Shown: one piece after another, positions 48,599-61,460 of the stretch | Numbering within the stretch: the stretch's first letter is position 1 | How the letters are laid out: each line of letters begins with the position of its first letter | Assembly (NCBI GenBank): GCA_963971425.1 | Contig: OZ020526.1 | Location: 1,330,180 to 1,394,179, forward strand | Direction: 5' to 3' | Source of the DNA: Bryoerythrophyllum caledonicum | Lineage: Eukaryota > Streptophyta > Bryopsida > Pottiales > Pottiaceae | Length of the DNA stretch: 64,000 bases | The notes under the pieces: generated by a model | The model's input: only the letters and a program-made list of their open reading frames with translations | Told to the model about the DNA's origin: nothing | The model's database searches: none | Position numbers and translations under genes: made by a program

Positions 48599-48832
48599 AT
48601 CAACCCCAAAACCTGAGTCGGGAACCGTATGTTCATGCATGTCTTTTACTCTCTAGAACAAAAAAATGTAGTAAAGTAAAGCAAGACTTACACCTTTGGA
48701 TTGAAGATTCTTCAACTAACATATTTCATTTGGAGGTCATTTCAATATCTAAACCTTATCATGTCCAAATACGACACCATACATGTAGCATATTGTGGTC
48801 ACCATTGGCACCTTTTGACGTTTAAGGGTCAA
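48599..48832 (-). mobile_element. Family-2 TTAA MITE, copy 6 (inverted)
   Basis: It contains the reverse complement of the core (ATTTGGAGGTCATTTCAATA), with GGGAACCGTATG at its low end and TTGACGTTTAAGGGTCAA at its high end. Confidence 0.75.
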
Positions 48833-49016
48833 TTTGGAGAATTTTACTATAAGTAAGTGTTTTCATATTCTTTCATACCGTCAATAAAATTATATTGTCT
48901 TTGACGTCAAAAGCATTGATTTGTCATGGAACTTATGGGGTAAAGCACGGATGTAGGGAATTCTCCTTTAACTTGGACTCCCAACTTTGTGAGGCTTACT
49001 ACTCTAATTTTTATGT

Positions 49017-49922
49017 TTAGCTCCTAAAGGACCACTGTCTCTTGAAGGGACAATTTTGATTTTGGGCAAATTTGTAAAATTAGATTTTTTTTGTACGAGA
49101 ATGTCTCTAACAAGAGCTTCGTGAAGGTGTTTTGATTATTATTTTTGGATTGGTGGTTTGAAAGTTAGTACTGCTCAAATTTAGAAATGGGGACTCTGAG
49201 CAGCTCCAAAAAAAATTCTAGAAGTTTCTACTAACATTGAGATTTTTCATACACATAGAGAATATTACCTTCTTCATAGATGTAAAAAAAAAATTATTTT
49301 TAGTGTGAAAAAACAATTTCATTCAAGTCAAACATGATCACACATTTCAAGCAAGCAGGCAAAAAAGCTTCATCTTTTCTACATGAAACCTATAGATCTT
49401 TATATTTTTCACTTTTTTTTTTTTCAACAACAATAGGTGGTGAGAACCTTCTTATTCACCATTTAAATTATCATTCTAAAGCATATTAAGTTCACAAAAA
49501 AATAAAACGTGAAATGGCAGTTTTTAACCTCCACTCCTTGCACACATGTTTTGAATATGCTACACCCCTTTACTAACTCTAAAAACCGGTGAATAGGGAG
49601 CCAACATCATGCTTTACGCAATTGCAATAGATTTAGACCTTGTGTAGTGCAAAAATTTGATACCAAGTGAAGTCAAGGTTCGTTGATCCAATCAACACTG
49701 GGAAGAAAATGAACCATTTTCTTGACTTCAAACACTGTAATCTTGCAATCCGTCTGGTCAAGGTTTTTTAAATTTATAAGTATGTTACTTAGTAAGTCTT
49801 GATTTAGATCCTATGGTCATAACAATAAATAAAAGGTTTTGTTTCTTCCTTATTCATTGCACTAGAATCAACACTTTTGAAGTGGTTTTGGTGTGAAATT
49901 GTCACGGTCCCTCAAGGGTTAA
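49017..49922 (+). mobile_element. TTAA-ended repeat, family 1, copy F
   Basis: It starts TAGCTCCTAAAGGACCACTG and ends CACGGTCCCTCAAGGGTTAA. It shares TGGTTTGAAAGTTAGTAC, CCTCCACTCCTTGCACAC and TTAGACCTTGTGTAGTGC with copies A and B. Length is about 905 bp. Confidence 0.8.
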
Positions 49923-49942
49923 TGTAGGCACAACATATGATC

Positions 49943-50080
49943 TATAAATGCTATAACTTTTCACTCTCAATGAATAATTTTATTAACCATGTTGACAATG
50001 ATTACCCTTTAAAAGTGGTATAGATATTTAGACTTGTAGTAAAATCTTCATCAAAAGTAAATGTAACAGAACTTTCAAAT
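49943..50080 (-). mobile_element. Family-3 MITE, copy 3
   Basis: AAATGCTATAACTTTTCACTC at the left and ATCTTCATCAAAAGTAAA at the right are the family's inverse ends, more diverged than in the other copies. Confidence 0.5.
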
Positions 50081-50114
50081 CATAAAGTACCCTACACGTT
50101 GGTTGGGTTCATAA

Positions 50115-50265
50115 TAATTTAATTCAAAATGGAGGGTGTCCAAAATTCTTGGAAAATGTAAAATATTTGTCTAAGTTGATACACATGTAATGCCAAGGTC
50201 ATACCCCTATAATATCTAGGCAATACTTATGTAATGCCTAGGTGATATCCATTGTGTCCGAACCG
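50115..50265 (+). repeat. Degenerate copy of the 29.3-kb minisatellite repeat
   Basis: TTCAAAATGGAGGGTGTCC upstream, then variants of TAGGTGATACCC, then CCATTGTGTCCGAACCGC. The same order as 29,240-29,450. Confidence 0.6.
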
Positions 50266-50287
50266 CTGCGTTAATTTTTTTTTTGGT

Positions 50288-51763
50288 TTGTACAGTACCT
50301 GCCAACAAAGATATGGACACTACATTTCCACACTACACTGTTGCCAACTTTGACATCCTCTCGAGGGCTGAAAAACTGTCAGTTTCCCGCAAAAGTTTTA
50401 GTACACAATCATTCCTATGTTGACAACATGTGTGCCAAATTCCAAGTTGAGAAGATAAATACAAAAAAAGATATTCAAAATCTACCAACATGTGTAGCTT
50501 TGAAAAAAGTTTCATAGCTGCCAATTTTGACACTCTTTCAAGGGTTGAAAGAATTCTTTTTCCAATGGAATTTTGAGCATGAGACCATCTCTATGTTGAT
50601 TACATGTGTGTAAAATTTGAAGTTTAAAAGATCCAAACAAATAAATATAATTCAAAATCTAGCAACATGTGTAGTTGTGAGAAACATCTCACTCCTAGCC
50701 AACTTTGACACACTTCCAAGAATTGAATTTTTTGTTTTTACCCATGAAATTTTTGACATGAGACTATCTCTATGTTGATCACTTGTGTGCCAAATTTGAA
50801 GGCCAAAATACCTACATATCAAAGATTTTTGAAATCTACCAACATGTATAGTTGTGAGAAACATTTCACTTGCTGCCAACTTTGGCACCCTCCCTAGGTT
50901 TGAAAAATTGTTAATTGACCATGAAATTTTGGCTCAAGATCATCTTTATGATGATAACACGTGGGCCAAAATTCATGACGAGAAGATGACTACATAAAAC
51001 CATCTTCAAAATCCACCAACATATGCAGCTATGAGAAACAATTTTGAATACCTTGTTTTATATTCATCATGTGGCCTTGGAATTTGGCACACTTAATATA
51101 AACATAGAGATGATCCTCTGACAAACATTTCACGATAAATTTAAAAAAACCAGCTCTACAGAGAGTGTCAAAGTTAGCAGCTGTGAATGGTTCACAACTA
51201 CACATCTTGGTAGATTTTGAATATCTTTTTCTGTATTCATCTCCTGGACTTGAAATCTGGCACACATGATGTCAACATAGAAGCGATCTTGTGCCAAAAA
51301 TCTCATGGTAAAATTGGCAATTTTTTAATCCTCGGGAGGGTGTCAAAGTTGGTAGTAGTGTAGTGCGGGACCGTAGTGTCCATTTCAGGGGGGTTTCACA
51401 CTAGGGGCCGAGCTCGAGGGGCCGAGCAAATCTAGCAATTTGATTGGCCTAGAGTTGAAAATCGGCCCATGGGCCTTCACACTAGGGGCCAAGGGCCAAG
51501 GGCCGAAGGGCACCAAAATGCTTACATGGCAGCACTTTTTGAGAATTTTGGCGCCAAATGTTCGGCCCCTCGAGGAGAGTTTGGGTCCAACAAGAATAGA
51601 AACCCAAACTCTTGCCGAGGGGCCGAACATTTTCTCATTAAAATAATTTTAATAATTTTTTACAACTCCAAAACTCGGCCCCTCGGCATAGTTTGGTTTT
51701 CAATGGAGTTCGGCCCTTGGGCTTAGTGTGAAACGCCCCTCATTGTTGCCAGGTAATGTACAA
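50288..51763. mobile_element. Foldback-like element with ~180-bp inverted tandem units
   Basis: Inverted arms: the left runs TTGTACAGTACCTG.CAACAA and then ATGGACACTAC...CACTACACT..T.CCAACTTTGACA. The right arm is its reverse complement, ending near 51,763. Between the arms are about four forward units of about 180 bp, each with CCAACATGTGTAG, TTGACAC.CT.C and TCTATGTTGAT. They are followed by about two units in the opposite orientation, so the strand flips near 51,000-51,100. A Tourist-like MITE (51,388-51,739) interrupts the right arm. No coding capacity. Confidence 0.75.
51388..51739. mobile_element. Tourist-like MITE nested in the foldback right arm
   Basis: 352 bp. The ends are GGGGGGTTTCACACTAGGGG and, reverse-complemented, GGGGCGTTTCACACTAAGCC. 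A perfect TCA duplication flanks it (51,385-51,387 and 51,740-51,742). GGGGCCGA-type subterminal repeats resemble those of the 43.6-kb element. Confidence 0.82.
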
Positions 51764-52624
51764 GGGGTGTCCGAACCGGTACTACTACACTACACATAGA
51801 ATTAGTGTACCGCCCACTCTCTCACAATTGGGACCACCAACTTGCCGCCAAGTGACAGGAGTACTTTTTACTTCCATGGGACAACATCCACTCTCTGGGA
51901 CAAAGTCCAACATGGAGGAGGACACAAGGACAGAAATCACTCGCCCTGCCGTCCAGAAATTTGGATTCCATGGAAAAGAGTCAGCCACCAAGGTAAGCCC
52001 CCCCATAACGAACAAAAACCCATAGCCAACACCTATAAAATTGGGGTATATCCAACCCCCTTACTTTTGGCCGTTGGTTATTGGGGGTACCTACTGCTGG
52101 CCACCCACTAAACATAGCGGCACAATTTGAAAATTCATAACTAATTCAATTTTCATCGAAAAAATATGAAACCACTCGGGTTGGAATTGTGATTCTATAG
52201 CCTATCACTGAAAATGAAGAGTATAATTATCTCCTCTCTCCACATACGCACATTCCTTAACTTGTCGGTATTAGGGGGGGGGCTTATCCTATAACTTCCA
52301 TCCAAGAGAGATGGATCGAACAAACCAGCGAACGTCAAAGGCCGGGTCGACGTGATTTAATCGTCCGATGCAGCACAGAACATGACGATCCTGTAACCGC
52401 CAGGCCGCAGCTGCGCCGTTGCAGCCGTCGCCGCTTCGTCCCAGCTTCGTCCTGCCCCCAACTTGTCACGCAAGCAATAAAGTGTCCGCCCCAGTTAAAT
52501 ATATTATGATTCCCTGTGGATCACCGCCTCTAGCGCTCCACGTCCGGTTCCGGCGCAGAACAGTCTCGCAGACACAGCGCTTCGAATGTGAGCTCAGATT
52601 GGTTTTTGGAGCTTGTGTGTGACG
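51764..52624. other. ABCB upstream region
   Basis: The last ~250 bp before the ATG are GC-richer and probably hold promoter and 5' leader. No gene supported. Confidence 0.5.
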
Positions 52625-55600
52625 ATGGACGCCGAGAGTGGGATCGGGGACAAGGCGATGGTGGGGAATGGGGAGGCGGTGGTGGAGAAGGTGGAGGTGA
52701 CGAAGAAGGGGAAGGAGCATGAGGATGAGGCGGAGGAGGCGAAGCGGAAGCGTGGGTCCGTGTCCATCTTCAAGCTGTTTGCGTTTGCGGACGCGCTGGA
52801 TTGGTTGCTCCTCTTCGTAGGCTTCGTGGGAGCGGCGGTGCACGGTTGCGCCTTGCCGGTTTTCTTCCTTTTCTTCGGGAAGTTGCTCGATGGATTCGGC
52901 GCGAATGCGGATAATCCTCTCAAGACCGCAGATGTTGTGGGCAAGGTGAGTGCGACTGGTTGGATTATGAGGAGCGGAATTGGTTGGGGGTGGAGGAGGG
53001 GAGTTCGTTGATTTTTTTTTTTTTGGTGGAGTTTGCAGTACTCGCTCTACATGCTGTACCTCGGGCTGGTGGTTTGCTTCGCGTCGTGGGCGGAAGTGGC
53101 GGCGTGGATGCAGTCTGGGGAGAGGCAAGTGGCGCGCATTCGCGTGCGCTATTTGCAGGCCATGCTGAAGCAGGATGTGGGCTTCTTTGATACCGACGCC
53201 AAGACTGGCGACATTGTGTCGTGTATTTCGTCTGACACGCTGCTGGTGCAAGACGCTATCAGTGAGAAGGTGAGCATCAGTCGTTTTTCTTTTTGCCTTC
53301 TTCGGCTGCCGGAAATCCTCTGACGCGCTGCGGGTCTCTGCAGATGGGAAACTTCATTCACTTCATCGTCACCTTCATCGCCGGGTTCGCGGTTGGATTC
53401 TCGCAGATCTGGAAGCTCGCCGCCGTCACCTTGGCTGTCGTTCCGGCCATTGCCATGGCGGGCGGGTTCTATGCGTACGCGCTCACGGGTCTCACTTCTA
53501 GAAGCCAGGAAGCGTACGCTGAGGCGGGCGGCATTGCGGAGCAGGTAACGTCGTGTTTCATCTTCACAGCATTGCCGATCTATTTGACTGCTGCGAAGCG
53601 TTGTCGTTGATGAGATCTATTTTGTGGCGACAGAATATTGCGCAGGTGAGGACAGTGTTCTCGTTTGTAGGGGAGAAGAAGGCGACGGACTCGTACGCCG
53701 CGGCTCTGCAGCGGAGCTTGAAGCTCGGGTACCAGGGGGGCTTAGCCAAGGGTTTGGGCATGGGCACGACGTATGGCGTGCTCTTCTGCTGCTGGGCGCT
53801 CCTTCTCTGGTACGGCGGAGTGCTCGTGCGTAACGGCGAGGCCGACGGTGGAAAGGCGCTGTCTACGATTTTCTCTGTGATCATTGGAGGAATATCGCTG
53901 GGGCAGGCCATGCCGAACATTACCGCGTTTGCGAAGGCGAAGGCGGCAGCGTACAACATTTTCACTATGATTGACCAGAAGCCGACGATTAACGCGGAGA
54001 GGGCGGATGCGAAGCAGCTGAGTTCCGTGCAGGGGCACATTGAGTTTCGCAACGTGCAGTTCAGTTACCCGTCGCGGCCGGACGTGGCCATCTTCCGCGA
54101 TTTCTCGCTGGACATTCCCGCGAGCAGGACGGTGGCCATCGTCGGTGGCTCGGGGTCTGGGAAGTCGACGGTCGTGTCGTTGATCGAGCGCTTCTACGAT
54201 CCGAGCGGCGGTGAAGTTCTGCTCGACGGGACGAACATCAAGTTCTTGGACTTGAAGTGGCTCCGTGGCCAGATTGGGCTCGTGAACCAGGAGCCTGCTC
54301 TTTTCGCAACCAGCATCAAGGAGAACATCCTGTACGGGAATCCGGACGCGACTGACACAGAGATCGAGGCGGCCTGCAAATCCGCGAACGCGCACACGTT
54401 CATCTCGCAGCTGCCGATGGGGTACAACACGCAGGTGGGCGAGCGGGGCGTGCAAATGTCGGGTGGGCAGAAGCAGCGGATCGCCATCGCGCGGGCCATC
54501 CTGAAGAACCCGACCATTCTGCTCCTTGACGAGGCGACGAGCGCACTGGATGCAAGCTCGGAGCAGATCGTGCAAGAAGCGCTGGACCGGGTGATGGTCG
54601 GCCGCACTACTGTCGTGGTTGCCCATCGCCTCTCCACAATTCAGGGCGCGGACACGATCGCCGTCGTGCAGGAGGGCGCCATCGTGGAAATGGGCAACCA
54701 CGCCGATCTCTTGGAGCGGAACGGCGCGTACAGCTCCCTGGTCCGTCTCCAAGGCATGGCGCTGACTAAAGAGGGCGCTGGAAAGGCGAACCTGTCGCGT
54801 GGTAACTCTCAGAGGGAACAATCTCAGAGGCTATCGATGTCGAAATCGGGGAGAAGGTTGAGCAGGCAACACAGCGCCATGTCCGATGGCACCTCGGAGG
54901 GCATGTCGAAGCGGGAAGCGGACGAAGTGGCGCCTCCTCCAGCTGCATCAATGTGGCGCCTGCTCAAGGTGAACAAGCCCGAGTGGGGCTACGGCGCTCT
55001 GGGATGCGTGGGCTCCGTTGTGTCGGGCCTCATGAATCCAGCTTTCGCTTTGGTGATCAGCAACGTCCTCTACTCGTATTATTACACCGACTACTCGAAA
55101 ATGAAGAGAGAGATCTCCAAATATTCCCTCGTCTTCGTCGGGCTTTCGGGAGCGGCGGTCTTCAGCTACTTCAGTCAGCACTTTTTCTTCGGAATCATGG
55201 GCGAGAATCTTGTGAAGCGTGTCCGGGAGATGATGTTTGCAGGTATATTGAAGAACGAGGTGAGCTGGTTTGACAAAGACGAGAACAGCAGTGGGCAAAT
55301 CGCCGCGCGCTTGTCCGCAGACGCCACCACAGTGAAGGGCGCGATCGGAGATCGCATTTCCATGATGGTGCAGAACTTTTCCCTCATGTTAGCAACTGGC
55401 ATCATCGCGTTCAGCCTGCAATGGCAGATGGCGCTGGTGGTGCTCGCCACTTTTCCACTGCAGGTGTTTGCCGCGATTGTGGAGCAGATGTTCATGAAGG
55501 GATTCTCTGGGGACGTCGCGGGCGCGCAGGCGCGCGCAAGCATGGTGGCAGCCGAGGCAGTCGGCAACGTGCGCACCGTGGCCGCCTTCAACGCTGAGGA

Positions 55601-56693
55601 CAAAGTGGTGAGCCTCTTCTCCACCGAACTGGAAGCGCCCATGAAGCGCGGCTTCCTCCGCGGGCAGGTCGCAGGTATCGGCTATGGCGTCTCCCAGCTT
55701 TTCCTCTTCGGCTCGTACGGCCTCGGTCTCTGGTACGGCTCACAGCTCGTCAAGCGGGGAGATGCCGAGTTCGGCGATGTCATCCGCGTGTTCATGGTGC
55801 TCATCATCGCGGCGTTCGCCATCGCCGAGACACTCGCTCTGGCTCCGGACATCATGAAGGGCGGGCAGGCGCTGTCGTCCGTGTTCTTCGTCCTCGACCG
55901 CCGCACGGAGATCGACGCGGATGATCCCAAGGCGGAGACCGTGGAGGCCGTCAGTGGCGACATCGAGTTGAAGCACGTGGCTTTCTCCTACCCGAACCGC
56001 CCGGATGTCCAGATATTCCGCGACCTGAACCTGAAGGTGAGAGCGGGGAAGTCACTCGCGCTCGTGGGAGCCAGCGGGTCCGGGAAGTCGAGCGTGATCT
56101 CGCTCCTGGAGCGATTCTACGATCCTACGTCGGGGCGCGTCCTGGTCGACGGGAAGGACATCCGCAAGGTGAACCTCAAGAGCCTCCGCAGACGCATCGC
56201 GCTCGTCTCCCAGGAACCAGCGTTGTTTGCAACAACGATATACGAGAACATCCTGTACGGCCGCGAGACCGCCACGGAGCAGGAGGTCCACGCCGCGGCG
56301 ATGGCGGCCAACGCCCACAACTTCATCTGCGCGCTGCCCGACAGCTACAACACGCAGGTCGGAGAGCGAGGAGTGCAGCTCTCAGGGGGCCAGAAGCAGC
56401 GCGTTGCGATTGCGAGAGCCGTGTTGAAGGACCCTGCCATTCTGCTCCTGGACGAGGCCACGAGCGCGCTGGATGCCGAGTCCGAGAAGATCGTGCAGGA
56501 GGCGCTCGACAGGCTCATGCAGGGGCGCACCTCTGTCATCGTGGCCCATCGTCTCTCCACCATCCGGAACGCCGACAGCATCGCCGTCATCCAGGACGGC
56601 ACCATCATCGAGGAGGGAACGCATAACGCCCTCGTGGCCAGGAGTGACGGCGCGTACGCCGGCCTCGTCCGCTTGCAACAACAGCGGCAGTGA
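52625..56693 (+). CDS. Full-length ABCB (P-glycoprotein/MDR-type) transporter
   Basis: Four exons join in frame: 52,625-52,945; 53,039-53,269; 53,344-53,544; 53,634-56,693. The product is 1270 residues in the order TMD1-NBD1-TMD2-NBD2. NBD1 has Walker A GGSGSGKST (422-430), signature SGGQ (527-530), Walker B ILLLDE (546-551) and H-loop His582. NBD2 has GASGSGKSS (1063-1071), SGGQ (1168-1171), Walker B at 1187-1192 and His1223. Both ATP sites look complete. The linker (about 630-680) is Ser/Arg-rich (LSRGNSQREQSQRLSMSKSG), a likely phosphorylation region. It should export amphipathic substrates across the plasma membrane. Plant members include auxin carriers ABCB1/19, but the substrate cannot be read from sequence alone. 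All three introns lie in the first 1 kb and the remaining 80% is one exon. Confidence 0.97.
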
Positions 56694-57471
56694 CCGCTCC
56701 TCTCGTCTCCTCTCCTCCCTTCATTATTTTCGGCGTCTCTGGTCGCCACTAGTATGCATCAATTGTCACGACGATGCAATAATTTTGTAATAGTTGAGTT
56801 ACCATATGAATTTGCTGTGATGCGTCGCCGTGTGGTGACGCAGTTTGCAGTTTCAGAGACCTGGGAGGGTATTCTAGAGTTAGTTTTGAAGAGTCGGCTA
56901 CCAGGTGAAAAATGTCCTCTTCTGTACAACATTGTTAGTTTGTAAGCACCAACGGATAACATCGTGTTTCCGGTTTCCTGAAATCATTTTCATCTTCTGC
57001 CCTTGTCCTATGAGAGATGGAAAGTGGGATGTCGGTAATGGCACTCGCAAAACAAAAGAAATAGATTGTTTCAGCACAGAACAGTTACCCAGAAAGCTCG
57101 TACATATCATCAAACTGTCATTCCACAAACGCGACCCAGCATGACTACTTATGTTCAGCGCTGCGGTAATATGCAAAGTAAATGTCTCAAAGTATCGAAC
57201 ACCTTTTCCAAGCTAGTCAAATTCAAGAGAAATACTCCCGTGCTCTTCGATTATTATTCTGTGTGCCTGCGCCTGGTTTAATATACGACATCATCATTCA
57301 AGACGCCCAACACCTACTTGCAGGGACTTGCATCAAACCAAAACAAAAATGAAGCGGAACACCTACACTGACACAAGTGAAATATACTGTACAAGTAATG
57401 CGTGAAATGCGACTTGGACTTTGTTTTGATTTTGAGTCCAAAATGAGGTGGATGGGTGCCTGGTGCAGCAG
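56694..57471. other. Convergent region between ABCB and HMA5
   Basis: Holds both 3' ends. The short frames here have no motif. Nothing else was seen. Confidence 0.55.
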
Positions 57472-60400
57472 CTACTGGTGCGCGATTAGATCGACGACTT
57501 TTGGGCGTTTGTAGCGTTTGAGCCAGAGGGAGGAGCACACCACAGACACGGACGATGCTGCCATTGCGGCGCCGGCGACCCACGGGGGCAGACGGAAGCC
57601 GGTGCTGGGGAAGAAGGCGCCGGCAGCGACGGGGATGCCGAGCACGTTGTACCCGAGCGCCCACACGTAGTTGAGGCGGATGCGGAAGAACGTTTTTCGG
57701 GAGAGGTCAATTCCCGTGATCACGTCCTCCAGGTTGCTCTTCATGAGGACGATGTCGGCGGCTTCGATCGCGATGTCCGTCCCAGCGCCGATCGCCATGC
57801 CCACGTCGGCGGCCACGAGGGCGGGCGAGTCGTTGATTCCGTCGCCTACCATGGCTACCGAGGCCCCGGCCGCCTGAATCTCCTCCACAATCCGGGCCTT
57901 GTCCTCCGGCAACGACTCCGCATACACGTCGGGCCGCTCCATCCCGAGCTCTCTCGCAATGGCCATCGCCGTGCCCCAGTTGTCCCCCGTCACCATCATG
58001 CTGCGCACCCCCATCGACTTGAGGATGTTGATTACTTTGGCAGCTTCAGGCTTCACCGGATCCGCGATGGACACCACCCCCACGAGCTCCCCGTCGATCG
58101 CCACCATGACGCCGGTTCTAGCTAATGTTTCTGTCTCGTCCAGGTGCTCCTGGGCCTCGTCGGAGATGGGGATGCCGGCCTCCCGCATGAGCTTGGCGTT
58201 CCCGACCAGAGTGGGCTTGTTGTTGACGAGCGCGCGCACGCCGTGTCCGGGGATGGATTCGAAGTCTTGGACGGTAAATTGTTGTTGGTGTGAACTTGCG
58301 GTGTCGCCGTTGATGCGCTTCGAGTACTCCACTATGGCCTTTGCTAGCGGGTGCTCGCTGTTGACCTGCTCGCGTGATCATATCAAGCAAGTGAAAGATC
58401 TGAGGAAAATCAGCTCTCCATTCTCAAGCAGCTGGTTATAGATCAGTTACCTCAGCTGCTGCGATTGTATCATAAAAGACGTAGAGACGAATGCTTGTGA
58501 AGAGCTTGGTGCCCACCACAATCGGCTTGCCAATCGTCAACGTCCCTGTCTTGTCAAAGATCACTCTCTTCACCTGCACAACAAGAATCTGCTCAGATTA
58601 CAACTCTCAACCGCCTCCTACAAGGTCTACTGTAGTCTGTTACGAATACAGAAATCGCAGCCTGGTTTGAACTTGATCATCCAGGCTCTTGATGAGGGAG
58701 AGAATAAATCTGACATGTTGTTACCTTGTGTGCAGCTTCGAGTGCCTGGCCGCCCTTGATGAGAATACCTTGGGTGGCGCCTATTCCTGTGCCGACCATG
58801 ATTGCGGTGGGCGTCGCGAGGCCCAGAGCGCAGGGGCACGCGATGACAAGCACTGAGATTCCGAACTGCAGCGCCAGCTCAAACTCGTCCATGGAGGCGG
58901 GAATCCATGACTTGGGGTAGGAGCGCAGCTTGCCTCCCAGGTACCATGCCAACCACGTGGTGAAGGAAGCAATCACCACCTGCAGGGTACCACATCCACA
59001 TGGTCCCTTCTTCATGATCACAAACAATCTGATGAAACAGTATTGAGTAGTAAAAGATATAGAGTTACTTGTGAAGTCACAAAAAGATACCTCCTCTTTC
59101 GACTACTCTTTCCTCTCTGTGAACAGTCATTGGATCAATAGAAGAGCTTGGTGGTCTCTAAATTCAAGTCGTAGCAGTGTTAGCCATCTTTCAGAGAGTT
59201 TGCATGAGATCAACCCTGATGAACATTAGCCGCCTTTCTCTCTACAAACAAATTCTCTCATATCGACCACATTTCGACTGCAACGACGAACCAGTAACTC
59301 ATACTCGGTGACGGAAACAACGTACGATGGGCACAAAGTATGTGGAGATGCGATCAGCGTATTTTTGAACGGGTGCCTTCCCCATTTGAGCCGCTTCCAC
59401 CAGGCGTACAATCTGAGCCAACGCAGTCTCCGCTCCAACATGAGTTGCTTGAATGTGCAGCACACCGTTGTTGTTCATGGTGCCACCAATGACTTTGTCT
59501 CCGAGCTTCTTCGGCACAGGACGCGCCTCACCAGTAATCATACTCTCGTTCACAAACGATTGCCCCCACACCACTAAACCATCCGTGGGCACCTTAGAGC
59601 CTGGCACCACCTGCACCTCACGAATCAGCACGAGGTTTCAATGTCCCGTTCATAAGTAGGAGCACAATTCACTAGAAACTTGACACCATCAAAACAGTTG
59701 TGATTCATCAGCATAGAAACCAAGTCCCAAATCAGCACTGTGAACACAAGGCTCACAATCCCACAAACAAATAGTCGTACCTTGATGATATCTCGCCTTT
59801 GAATGAGCTCAGAACTGATCTCTCGCTCATTAGCTGCATTCCCATGCTCATCAAGGGTAAGCAGCGTCGCCGTATCCGGCGCCAAGTCCATCAGCTTCGC
59901 AATCGCCTCCGACGTCTTCCCCTTGGCCATCACCTCCAAGTACTTGCCGAGAATGATAAAACTGATGAGCATCGCACTCGTCTCGAAGAAGTCCGTCCCC
60001 TCGAACGCCGAGGAAGTCGCGGCCCTCACCACCGTGTACACCGAGTAGAAATACGCTGCATTCGTGCCCAACGCTATCAACACGTCCATGTTGGCCGCGC
60101 CGCGCCGCAACGCATTGTACGCACCGACGTAGAACCTCCTGCCAATCACAAACTGCACGGGAGTCGCCAGAATCCACCGCAAGATGGCTCCAACCGAGAG
60201 ACGATTGATGCGCCCCATCTCCAGCCCTTCCATCACACCTGGAATGTACATCAACACCATGGAGAGGAGGAAGACGGGGATGGTGAACACCAAGCTCCAC
60301 AGAAAGTAGCGCTTGTGGTGCTGAATCTCAAAAGACCTGTCGTGGGAGCCTTGCCCACTGGTCGGTGTGTCCAGCTTCGCCTTGCACGTCCCGGTTTGCT

Positions 60401-61460
60401 CGATGGTCTCGATGAAGGTGCGCGGACCTGATTTGTCCGGGTCGTAGGAGATGGCGACTGTGGTGGGTTGGACGTCCACTGACGCGACGCCTGAGAGCGC
60501 GGTGAGAATCTCCCGGATGAGCTGGAGCTGGAGCTGGTCTGTAGAGCTGGTCTCGAGGCGGAGGCGGACGCGGTTGACTTCGGCGGCGGCGGAGAGAAGC
60601 TCGGGCTCGTAGCCGAGGTCCTCGATGTGGGAGGCGATGGCGACCGGGGAGAGGACGTGCGGATTGTGCCGGATCTCGCACTCCTCAGTAGCGAGCGCCA
60701 CGGTGGCGGCGAACACGCCCGGAAGCTTGGTGAGCGCGGACTCCAGGGAAGTCGAGCAGGACGTGCACGTCATACCCTTGATGCGGATGATGGTTTTCGT
60801 GGGGGATGGTTTTCGTGGGGGCATCGTCGGGGAGATGGTTTTCGTGGGGGCATCGTCGGGGATCGCGTCGGCTTGGAAGCCGGCGTCTTCGATGGCTTCC
60901 CGGATGCTGGATTCCTGGAACAAAACGCGGTGTCATGACCCAAAACGTACAGGTGAGCTGTGAGAGACCTAAAACGTGAAAACACAAACCGAGTCTGCGA
61001 AAACGTCGGTCACTGACCTCGACAAAAGCAGGCCGATACACAACTTGCGCTCGGTTCTGCAGCACAGCGACGGTGGCTTCCTCGATGCCAGGCAACCGCT
61101 TCACTGCTTTCTCGATGGAGCCTGCGCACGCGGCGCACTCCATCCCCGTAACCTGCGATTCACACGCAAACAAACTGGCATCTCGTGACCTGCTCAAAGC
61201 TGCTCACATCCTGCCACGCATGGGAGAAGGTTTGTTACCTTGAAGCATGCTTTTCGCACTTCGGACACGTCGATCTCACCATGCGACGGCGACGGTGGGT
61301 AGCGCGGCATGGACGGGTAGCGCGACGACGATGACGACAGGTTGCGCTCCAACATGACATTCTTCGACTTCTTCTTGCGGCGCCGCTCCTTGGCCGTCTC
61401 GGAGCGTGGCTGGATCACCACCTTCAACAACGACTCCATCACGAAAAAATCCGAGTCCAC
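57472..61460 (-). CDS. HMA5: Copper-transporting P1B-type ATPase (HMA5-like)
   Basis: Seven exons join in frame: 61,460-61,239; 61,152-61,018; 60,914-59,781; 59,610-59,326; 58,979-58,725; 58,573-58,451; 58,365-57,472. The product is 1015 residues, or 1008 from the second Met (MESLLKV). Two metal-binding domains have CxxC (GMECAACAG, about 78-86; GMTCTSC, Cys169/172). A third related segment ('[14 protein letters not shown]' on) lacks them. Also present are the actuator TGEA, the CPC membrane motif (640-642), DKTGTLT with the phosphorylated Asp684, SEHPLA (721-726), [18 protein letters not shown] and the NYVWALGYN membrane segment. CPC with CxxC domains indicates Cu(I) export. HMA5 relatives load copper out of cells or into vessels, whereas RAN1/HMA7 act in the Golgi. 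Similarity along the core is closest to HMA5. An in-frame 15-residue duplication lies between the two metal-binding domains. Confidence 0.96.

Noticed and set aside
51440-51726. Open frames on both strands at 51.4-51.7 kb
   Set aside because: They lie inside a MITE with clear TIRs and target duplication and reflect its GGGGCCGA-type repeats.
53742-54821. 359-codon minus-strand frame opposite ABCB
   Set aside because: Antisense shadow of NBD1 coding sequence; no family features.
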